From: Actinomycetes bacterium
GTDB taxonomy: Bacteria; Actinomycetota; Actinomycetes; Mycobacteriales; Mycobacteriaceae
Length of the DNA: 12,688 nt
Direction of reading: 5' to 3'
Assembly: GCA_022600695.1 (NCBI GenBank)
Contig: JAHZJY010000207.1
Coordinates: forward strand, 1 to 12,688
In this document: positions 6,236 to 12,139 of the stretch, piece by piece
Layout of the letters: each line of letters starts with the position of its first letter
Position numbering within the stretch: position 1 is the first letter of the stretch
Translations under genes and position numbers: made by a program
Notes under the pieces: model-generated
Told to the model about the DNA's origin: nothing
The model's database searches: none
Seen by the model: only the letters and a program-made list of their open reading frames with translations

Positions 6236-7383
6236 TAGCCTCTGGCCTCCCGCGGCAGGCCGAGGACCCGCTCGGCGATGATATTGCGCTGAACTTCGTT
6301 CGAACCGCCGTAGATGGTGTCGGCGCGCGAGAACAGAAACAACCGCTGCCATTCGTCGAAATCATCGTCGACCAGTACCAGTCCCGCCTTACCCCTGATA
6401 TCCATGGCCAGTTCGCCGAGGTCACGGTGCCAGTTGGCCCACAACAATTTCGAGACGCTGTCCTCGCCGGCGACCTCGGAGTCCATGGTGGCCAACGCGA
6501 ACGACCGCATGGCCTGCAAGCCGGCCCAGGCACGGGTGATCTGCTCCCGGATCAGCGGGTCGTCAGCGGCGCCGTTCTTCTTGGCGACGTCCACCAAGCC
6601 GGAAAGCTCACGGGCGTAACGGATCTGCTGACCCAACGTCGATACGCCCCGTTCGAACTGCAGCGTTCCCATCGCCACCCGCCAGCCGTCACCGGGTTCA
6701 CCGACCACGAGATCGGCATCGGTGCGGGCGTCGGTGAAGAACACTTCGTTGAACTCCGAGTCACCGGTCAGCTGCACGATCGGCCGGATTTCCACGCCCG
6801 GCTGATCCAGCGGCACCAGAAGATACGCCAAACCCGCATGCCGAGTGGCTCCCTTCTCCGACCTTGCCAGGACGAAGCACCACTGCGACAAGTGCGCCAG
6901 CGATGTCCACACCTTCTGACCGTTGATGACCCAGTGCCCGCCGTCCAGAACCGCCGAGGTGGACACCGCCGCCAGGTCGCTGCCTGCTCCCGGCTCGGAA
7001 TAACCCTGACACCACAGCTCGGTGACATCGCGGATCGCGGGCAGGAAACGCTGCTGCTGTTCGGGGGTTCCGAACGCGATCAGCGTGGGTCCGACCAGTT
7101 CCTCGCCCAGATGATTGACCTTGTCGGGGGCATCGGCGTGGGCGTACTCCTCATAGAACGCGACCCGGTGGGCCACCGAAAGGCCCCGCCCGCCGTGTTC
7201 GACAGGCCAGCCCAGGCAGGTCAGCCCGGCGGCCGCGAGCCTGCGGTTCCAGGCCAGTCGGTCCTCGAAAGCCTCATGTTCGCGCCCCGGCCCACCGAGA
7301 CCCTTCAGGGCGGCGTAGTCCCCCACCAGGTTATCGGCCAGCCATCCGCGGACCTCTGCCCGAAACTCCTCGACCGCGATCAC
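6235..7383 (-). CDS. fadE30: FadE30, HIP-CoA-pathway acyl-CoA dehydrogenase
   Basis: This 382-residue acyl-CoA dehydrogenase is close to M. tuberculosis FadE30 (about 385), implicated in dehydrogenating the propionyl-CoA side chain of 5-OH-HIP-CoA. The FAD/substrate motif GYSEPGAGSDL lies at 127-137 and INGQKVWTS at 153-161. The C-terminal IYGGSNEVQRNIIAERVLGL segment is at 357-376. The usual glutamate of the YEGT motif is a glycine here; Glu244 in FERGVSTL is a plausible base, as in isovaleryl-CoA dehydrogenase. The start is a GTG at 7383 with no Shine-Dalgarno spacing. A TAGCCT at -12 to -7 suggests leaderless transcription beginning at the GTG itself. It heads the leftward operon and is divergent from fadD3 across a KstR2 box. 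Confidence 0.95.
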   Translation of the reverse strand: MIAVEEFRAEVRGWLADNLVGDYAALKGLGGPGREHEAFEDRLAWNRRLAAAGLTCLGWPVEHGGRGLSVAHRVAFYEEYAHADAPDKVNHLGEELVGPTLIAFGTPEQQQRFLPAIRDVTELWCQGYSEPGAGSDLAAVSTSAVLDGGHWVINGQKVWTSLAHLSQWCFVLARSEKGATRHAGLAYLLVPLDQPGVEIRPIVQLTGDSEFNEVFFTDARTDADLVVGEPGDGWRVAMGTLQFERGVSTLGQQIRYARELSGLVDVAKKNGAADDPLIREQITRAWAGLQAMRSFALATMDSEVAGEDSVSKLLWANWHRDLGELAMDIRGKAGLVLVDDDFDEWQRLFLFSRADTIYGGSNEVQRNIIAERVLGLPREARG

Positions 7384-7388
7384 CCTTG

Positions 7389-7395
7389 TAGGCTA
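7389..7395. promoter_or_regulatory. Overlapping divergent -10 elements
   Basis: TAGGCTA reads TAGGCT on the plus strand and TAGCCT on the minus strand, both TANNNT. On the minus strand it occupies -12 to -7 from the fadE30 GTG at 7383, predicting a leaderless transcript. On the plus strand it predicts a start near 7401, inside the KstR2 box, and a fadD3 leader of about 58 bases. An alternative plus-strand hexamer, TAACCT (7394-7399), overlaps it. No clear -35 element is seen. Confidence 0.5.
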
Positions 7396-7399
7396 ACCT

Positions 7400-7413
7400 A
7401 CCAAGCACTTGCT
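7400..7413. promoter_or_regulatory. KstR2 operator 2
   Basis: ACCAAGCACTTGCT matches AnCAAGnnCTTGnT at every fixed position. It lies between the divergent fadE30 and fadD3 genes and covers -17 to -30 of the predicted fadE30 promoter and the predicted fadD3 start. It should control both the fadE30-ipdF-kstR2-fadA6 operon, including the repressor gene, and the fadD3-fadE31-fadE32-fadE33 operon. Confidence 0.9.
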
Positions 7414-7429
7414 TTGTTGGCACTTGCTT
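7405..7429 (+). repeat. Direct repeat of the operator half-site
   Basis: GCACTTGCTT occurs at 7405-7414 and again, identically, at 7420-7429, a 15-base offset. The first copy includes the right half of KstR2 operator 2. The second has no matching CAAG half on its left (TTGG at 7417-7420), so it is an isolated half-site. It lies downstream of the predicted fadD3 start. It may be a weak accessory contact for KstR2 or a decayed second operator. Confidence 0.6.
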
Positions 7430-7448
7430 CGCGAACTGAGGGCCAGGT

Positions 7449-7453
7449 GGGAG
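7449..7453 (+). promoter_or_regulatory. fadD3 ribosome-binding site
   Basis: GGGAG lies 5 bases before the ATG at 7459. This decides the fadD3 start, because the reading frame stays open for more than 1.2 kb upstream through the antisense strand of fadE30. Confidence 0.75.
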
Positions 7454-7458
7454 CAGCA

Positions 7459-9054
7459 ATGACCGACGGCGCCGGCGGCAGCGCCCCCGGGGTGACCGGA
7501 AGACAGCGTTTGACCACGCCCGCGGTGCTCGACCGAATGGCGTTCGACTACGCCGATCACCTGGCCGTCATCGCCGGCGACCGCGACTTCACCTTCGCCG
7601 AACTGCACGATGAAGTACGCCGCACCGCCGCGGCGATCGCCGGATGTGGGGTGCAGTCCGGGGACCGGGTCGCGATCTGGTCACCGAACACCTGGCACTG
7701 GGTCATCGCGTGTCTGGCCGTCCACTACGCGGGCGCCGTGGTGGTCCCGATCAACACCCGCTACACCGCCGGCGAGGCCGCCGACATTCTGGCCCGGACA
7801 CAGGCGCCACTGCTGATCGCGATGGGCCCCTTCCTCGGCGCGGACCCGGTCGCCGATCTCGACCGCGGCGCACTACCCGCCCTGCGGCAGATCGTCCGTA
7901 TCCCGATCGAGGACGATAGCGCCGCGCTCAACACCTGGGAAGAATTCGTCGCCGGACCACAGATCCCGCACTCCGAACTGGACGCGAGGGCCGCGGCGGT
8001 TCAGCCGGACGATATCTCCGACATCCTGTTCACCTCCGGCACCACCGGCCGTAGTAAAGGCGTGCTGTGCGCGCACCGGCAGTCGCTGGCGGCACCCGCG
8101 GCGTGGGCGGAGTGCGGGCAGCTCACCAGCGCCGACCGGTACCTCTGCATCAACCCGTTCTTCCACAACTTCGGCTACAAGGCCGGCATCCTGGCCTGCC
8201 TGCAAACCGGTGCCACCCTGATACCGCAGCTGACATTCGATCCCGAGCGTGCCATGCGCGCCGTAGAGCAGCATCGGGTCACCGTCCTCCCCGGCCCGCC
8301 CACCATCTACCAGAGCCTGCTCGACCACCCGGCGCGCGCCGATTACGACCTGAGCTCACTGCGGTTCGCGGTGACCGGCGCGGCCACCGTGCCGGTGGTC
8401 CTGATCGAGCGAATGCAACGCGAACTCGATTTCGACATCGTGCTCACCGCATACGGGCTCACCGAGGCCAGCGGTTTCGGGACCATGTGTCGCTCCGACG
8501 ACGACCCGATCACGGTCGCGACAACATGCGGACGGCCGATCGCCGGTTTCGAGCTCCGGATCGAGGAGACGGACGGCGATCGGGATTCCGGTGGGTCCGG
8601 TGAAGTCCTGCTCCGCGGCCCCAACGTCATGCTCGGCTATCTCGATGACCCGCAGGGCACTGCCGCGGCGATCGACACCGATGGCTGGCTGCACACCGGG
8701 GATATCGGCACCGTGGACGAAGCCGGCAATCTACGGATCACCGACAGACTGAAGGACATGTTCATCTGTGGTGGCTTCAACGTCTACCCGGCTGAGGTCG
8801 AGCAGGTGCTCGCCCGACTGGACGGTGTCGCCGATGCCGCGGTCATCGGGGTGCCCGACGAGCGGCTGGGCGAAGTCGGGCGGGCCTTCGTCGTCCGGCA
8901 CCCCGGAAACCCGATCGATGAGGAGTCGGTGATCGCCCACACCCGCAGACATCTGGCGAATTTCAAGACCCCACGTTCGGTGGTGTTCCTCGAGGCCCTG
9001 CCACGCAACGCCGGCGGCAAGGTCGTCAAACCCACGCTGCGGAGGATGACGTGA
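7459..9054 (+). CDS. fadD3: FadD3, HIP-CoA synthetase
   Basis: This 531-residue ANL-superfamily acyl-CoA synthetase activates HIP, the bicyclic indanedione propionate left after rings A and B are removed, using ATP and CoA. It thereby starts ring C/D catabolism and produces the KstR2 ligand. The adenylate-forming motifs are intact: the P-loop FTSGTTGRSKG at 191-201, AYGLTE at 331-336, the TGD motif with Asp415, Arg430 in the hinge region and Lys521 (PRNAGGK) for acylation. It is longer than M. tuberculosis FadD3 (about 503), mainly through an N-terminal extension of a dozen or so residues and a small insertion around 371-380. The ATG at 7459 is supported by GGGAG at 7449-7453. The stop overlaps the fadE31 start. 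Confidence 0.96.
   Translation: MTDGAGGSAPGVTGRQRLTTPAVLDRMAFDYADHLAVIAGDRDFTFAELHDEVRRTAAAIAGCGVQSGDRVAIWSPNTWHWVIACLAVHYAGAVVVPINTRYTAGEAADILARTQAPLLIAMGPFLGADPVADLDRGALPALRQIVRIPIEDDSAALNTWEEFVAGPQIPHSELDARAAAVQPDDISDILFTSGTTGRSKGVLCAHRQSLAAPAAWAECGQLTSADRYLCINPFFHNFGYKAGILACLQTGATLIPQLTFDPERAMRAVEQHRVTVLPGPPTIYQSLLDHPARADYDLSSLRFAVTGAATVPVVLIERMQRELDFDIVLTAYGLTEASGFGTMCRSDDDPITVATTCGRPIAGFELRIEETDGDRDSGGSGEVLLRGPNVMLGYLDDPQGTAAAIDTDGWLHTGDIGTVDEAGNLRITDRLKDMFICGGFNVYPAEVEQVLARLDGVADAAVIGVPDERLGEVGRAFVVRHPGNPIDEESVIAHTRRHLANFKTPRSVVFLEALPRNAGGKVVKPTLRRMT
9041..9045 (+). promoter_or_regulatory. fadE31 ribosome-binding site
   Basis: GGAGG precedes two candidate starts: GTG at 9051 (5-base spacing) and ATG at 9054 (8-base spacing). 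Both spacings are workable. Family N-termini beginning MDL favour the ATG. Confidence 0.65.
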
Positions 9055-10199
9055 TGGACCTGTCCTACGACGAGGGCACGTGCGCCTTCCGCGACGAGGT
9101 ACGCGCATTCCTCGATGCCAACCGCGATTGCTTCCCGACCAAGTCCTATGACACATCGGAGGGTTTCGAACAGCACCGGCGCTGGGACAGGGTGTTGTTC
9201 GACGCCGGACTTTCGGTGATCGCGTGGCCGAGAGAGTACGGCGGCCGAGACGCCTCCCTGCTGCAGTGGGTGGTGTTCGAGGAGGAGTACTTCCGGTCCG
9301 GCGCCCCGGGTCGGGCCAGCGCCAACGGCACATCGATGCTGGCTCCAACGCTGTTCTCCCATGGCACGGCGGAACAGCTGGATCGCATCCTGCCGAAAAT
9401 GGCGACCGGCGAGCAGATCTGGGCGCAGGCGTGGTCGGAGCCCGAAGCGGGTAGTGACCTGGCTTCGCTACGATCCACCGCGACCCGCACCGACGGCGGC
9501 TGGCTGCTCAACGGGCAGAAGATCTGGAGCAGCCGGGCGGTATTCGGCGAGCGTGGGTTCGGGCTGTTCCGTTCCGATCCGGCCGCGGAGCGCCACCGTG
9601 GCCTGACGTATCTGATGTTCGACCTCGACGCGCCCGGCGTCACGGTCCGCCCTATCGAGCAACTTGGCGGTACAACCGGTTTCGGGGAGATCTTCCTCGA
9701 CAACGTGTTCGTCCCGGACCAAGACGTGATCGGCGGAGTCCACGAGGGCTGGCGGTCGGCGATGAGTACCGCGAGCAACGAGCGCGGAATGTCGTTGCGC
9801 AGCCCGGCACGGTTCGTCGCTCCTGCGCGACGGTTGGTACGGGAGTGGAGCGCACGCGGATCGGACCCGGCCTACGCGGATCAGGTCGCGGACGCCTGGA
9901 TCAAGGCCCAGGCCTACCGACTGCATACCTTCGGCACCGTGTCCCGCCTCGCCGAGGGTGGCGAACTCGGGTCGGAGTCCTCGGTGACGAAGGTCTTCTG
10001 GTCCGAACTCGACATCGCCCTGCACCAGACCGCCCTGGAGTTGCGCGGGTCGGACGCCGAACTGTCCGATCAATGGACCGAAGGGCTGTTATTCGCCCTC
10101 GGCGGTCCGATCTACGCCGGCACCAACGAAATCCAGCGCAACATCATCGCCGAACGGCTGCTGGGACTTCCCAGGGAAACCAGGGCGAGGAAATCATGA
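9054..10199 (+). CDS. fadE31: FadE31, acyl-CoA dehydrogenase (full-length subunit)
   Basis: This 381-residue acyl-CoA dehydrogenase (about 376 in M. tuberculosis) is published to form alpha2-beta2 heterotetramers with FadE32 or FadE33, each encoded directly downstream here. Conserved segments are AWSEPEAGSDLASLRS at 126-141, LNGQKIWSS at 152-160 and PIYAGTNEIQRNIIAERLLG at 352-371. The YEGT glutamate is an alanine, and Glu243 in SNERGMSL is the likely catalytic base, at the isovaleryl-CoA-dehydrogenase position. I chose the ATG at 9054, which overlaps the fadD3 TGA by one base; a GTG three bases earlier would add one residue. The complex probably acts on the opened-ring product MOODA-CoA. The stop shares ATGA with fadE32. 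Confidence 0.95.
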   Translation: MDLSYDEGTCAFRDEVRAFLDANRDCFPTKSYDTSEGFEQHRRWDRVLFDAGLSVIAWPREYGGRDASLLQWVVFEEEYFRSGAPGRASANGTSMLAPTLFSHGTAEQLDRILPKMATGEQIWAQAWSEPEAGSDLASLRSTATRTDGGWLLNGQKIWSSRAVFGERGFGLFRSDPAAERHRGLTYLMFDLDAPGVTVRPIEQLGGTTGFGEIFLDNVFVPDQDVIGGVHEGWRSAMSTASNERGMSLRSPARFVAPARRLVREWSARGSDPAYADQVADAWIKAQAYRLHTFGTVSRLAEGGELGSESSVTKVFWSELDIALHQTALELRGSDAELSDQWTEGLLFALGGPIYAGTNEIQRNIIAERLLGLPRETRARKS

Positions 10200-11170
10200 G
10201 GTTCAGCCTCGACGCACAGCAGCGCGACTTCGCCGCGAGCATCGACGCGGCCTTGGGCAGCGCCGACATTCCCGGCGCCGTACGGGCCTGGACCGCCGGC
10301 GACACCGGCCCCGGTCGCGAGCTGTGGCGTCTGCTCGCCGAACTGGGTGTCACCGCACTGGGCGTGCCGGAGGAGTACGACGGAATCGGGGCCCACCCGG
10401 TGGATCTGGTGGTCGCCGCCGAGCACCTCGGCCACTGGTGCATACCCGGCCCGGTAACCGAGTCCATCGCGGTAGCCCCAGTGCTGATGGCCGGCGACCC
10501 GCGTTCGGCCGAGCTGGCGGCCGGCGAGCTGATCGTCAGCGCCGCGCTACCCCCGGCAGTGCCGCGGGCGGTCAACGCCGACTTCGCCGGGCTGGTGCTA
10601 CTGGCCGAGGACTCGATGGTCGGCGACGCCGCACCCGCGGCCGGGCACGCCTCCGTCGACCCGACCCGGCGATCATTCGACGTGGTCGCCGCGGCGGACC
10701 GTCGACCCGCGAACGTGGCGCGCGCCTACGAGTTCGGTGTGCTCGCCACCGCCGCGCAGTTGATCGGTGCCGGCCAGGCGATGCTTCGACTATCGGTCGA
10801 GTACGCCACACAGCGGAGTCAGTTCGGTCGGCTGATCGGTAGTTACCAGGCCGTCAAACACCACCTCGCCGACGTACACATAGCGCTGGACCTGGCGCGG
10901 CCACTGGTCTACGCGGCGGCACTGTCGCTGGCCGAGGAGTCGCCGCACACCGCCCGCGACACCAGCGCCGCCAAGGCCGCCGCCTCGGATGCCGCGCTGC
11001 TGTCGGCGCGGACCGCACTGCAGACCCATGGCGCCATCGGCTACACCACCGAACACACCCTGTCGCAGTTACTGCTGCGCGCCCAGGCTCTGCACTCGGC
11101 ATGGGGCGGCCCGGCTCGCCACCGTCGCCGGGTCCTCGCGGCGCTGTGCAGCGCTGAACCGGAGGCATGA
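10196..11170 (+). CDS. fadE32: FadE32, acyl-CoA dehydrogenase (short subunit)
   Basis: This 324-residue acyl-CoA dehydrogenase-like subunit is shorter than the 380-residue norm but matches FadE32 (about 322). An M. smegmatis fadE32 mutant is reported to accumulate MOODA, placing the protein after ring opening. Visible motifs are GVPEEYDGIG at 57-66, the YATQRSQFGRLIGSYQAVKH FAD-contact segment at 203-222 and LQTHGAIGYTTEH at 275-287. The C-terminus ends without the IYxGTNEIQR segment, so it probably supplies half of a composite site with FadE31. The ATG at 10196 shares ATGA with the fadE31 stop, with GAGG at 10187-10190, 5 bases away. The stop shares ATGA with fadE33. Confidence 0.95.
   Translation: MRFSLDAQQRDFAASIDAALGSADIPGAVRAWTAGDTGPGRELWRLLAELGVTALGVPEEYDGIGAHPVDLVVAAEHLGHWCIPGPVTESIAVAPVLMAGDPRSAELAAGELIVSAALPPAVPRAVNADFAGLVLLAEDSMVGDAAPAAGHASVDPTRRSFDVVAAADRRPANVARAYEFGVLATAAQLIGAGQAMLRLSVEYATQRSQFGRLIGSYQAVKHHLADVHIALDLARPLVYAAALSLAEESPHTARDTSAAKAAASDAALLSARTALQTHGAIGYTTEHTLSQLLLRAQALHSAWGGPARHRRRVLAALCSAEPEA
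11161..11165 (+). promoter_or_regulatory. fadE33 ribosome-binding site, ambiguous start
   Basis: GGAGG lies only 1 base before the first ATG (11167), 4 bases before the next (11170) and 10 bases before a third in-frame ATG (11176). The first gives the usual ATGA overlap of this operon. The third has a more workable spacing. The sequence alone does not settle the start. Confidence 0.5.
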
Positions 11171-12117
11171 TGTGGATGACTGAAGAACGCCAACTACTCC
11201 GGCAGACCGTTGCCGCTCTGGTCGATAAACACGCCTCCCCCGAGGCGGTACGCCGGGCAATGGTCAGCCCCTACGGGTACGACGAGTCGCTGTGGGCGAT
11301 GCTGTGCGAACAAGTTGGGGTGGCCGCGCTGGTGGTTCCCGAGGAGTTCGGCGGTGCCGGCGGCGAATTGGCTGACGCCGCAATCGTTCTCGAGGAGCTT
11401 GGCCGTGGACTGGTACCGAGTCCGCTGCTGGGCACCACGTTGGCCGAACTTGTTCTGCTCACGGCCGGCACTCCGGACGCCGAGATCCTCGAAGGACTGG
11501 CGGCCGGAGAGCTGATCGGCACCGTCGTCCTCGACCGCGACTACGTGATGCATGGCGATGCCGCCGACGTGGTGCTGGCCCTGGAGGAGGGCCGAGTGCT
11601 GCGCTGGACCGACCCGACCGTGGAACCGGCACACGCCGTGGACCCGACCCGCCGACTGGCCCGGCTCAGACCCGGCGGATCGACGGAGATCGGCCGCGAC
11701 CCCGGGATCGCCGACACCGCAGCGATCCTGATGGCCGCCGAACAGATCGGTGCCGCGGCGCGCTGCCTGGAGCTGACCGTGGAATACACCAAACAGCGGG
11801 TGCAGTTCGGGCGCCCGATCGGTAGCTTCCAGGCGCTCAAACACCGGATGGCCGATCTGTACGTCGCCGTGCAAGCGGCCCGATCGGTGGTCGGCGACGC
11901 GGTCGCCGCACCGGGTCCCGTCTCGGCGTCGCTGGCCAGACTGGCGGCCAGCGAGGCGTTCTGCACGGTGGCTGGGGAGTGCATCCAGCTGCATGGCGGT
12001 ATTGCCATCACCTGGGAACACGATATGCACCTCTACTTCAAGCGGGCGCACGGCAGCGCCCAGTTGCTGGGGCCGCCCCGCGAGTACCTTCGACGGCTCG
12101 AAGCCGAAGTCTTCTGA
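11167..12117 (+). CDS. fadE33: FadE33, acyl-CoA dehydrogenase (short subunit)
   Basis: This 316-residue acyl-CoA dehydrogenase-like subunit (about 318 in M. tuberculosis) is a paralogue of FadE32 and an alternative partner of FadE31. Motifs include VVPEEFGGAGGEL at 56-68, YTKQRVQFGRPIGSFQALKH at 207-226 and QLHGGIAITWEHDMHLYFKR at 274-293. As in FadE32, no YEGT catalytic segment follows; the end reads GSAQLLGPPREYLRR. The start could be the ATG at 11167 (overlapping the fadE32 stop), 11170 or 11176, changing the length by up to three residues. It is the last gene of the KstR2-controlled rightward operon, and a 22-base gap separates it from aspB. Confidence 0.94.
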   Translation: MMWMTEERQLLRQTVAALVDKHASPEAVRRAMVSPYGYDESLWAMLCEQVGVAALVVPEEFGGAGGELADAAIVLEELGRGLVPSPLLGTTLAELVLLTAGTPDAEILEGLAAGELIGTVVLDRDYVMHGDAADVVLALEEGRVLRWTDPTVEPAHAVDPTRRLARLRPGGSTEIGRDPGIADTAAILMAAEQIGAAARCLELTVEYTKQRVQFGRPIGSFQALKHRMADLYVAVQAARSVVGDAVAAPGPVSASLARLAASEAFCTVAGECIQLHGGIAITWEHDMHLYFKRAHGSAQLLGPPREYLRRLEAEVF

Positions 12118-12126
12118 ACCGTGTTC

Positions 12127-12132
12127 TAGCCT
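12127..12132 (+). promoter_or_regulatory. Candidate leaderless promoter (-10) for aspB
   Basis: TAGCCT ends 7 bases before the aspB ATG at 12140, and the intervening GGTTCCG contains no Shine-Dalgarno sequence. This is the spacing of a mycobacterial leaderless promoter, and the hexamer is the same as the one before fadE30. No operator-like palindrome is present. Confidence 0.4.
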
Positions 12133-12139
12133 GGTTCCG

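Noticed and set aside
6236..6352. Upstream ATG for ipdF adding 39 residues
   Set aside because: The added sequence is fadE30 read in another frame. The GTG in the TAGTG overlap gives the known IpdF length.
6229..7458. Upstream extension of the fadD3 frame by 410 codons
   Set aside because: This stretch is antisense to fadE30. The ribosome-binding site at 7449-7453 and the family length place the fadD3 start at 7459, so no fusion protein is supported.
9845..10195. Upstream extension of the fadE32 frame
   Set aside because: It reads out of frame through the 3' part of fadE31. The ATGA overlap at 10196 with a ribosome-binding site and the family length set the start.
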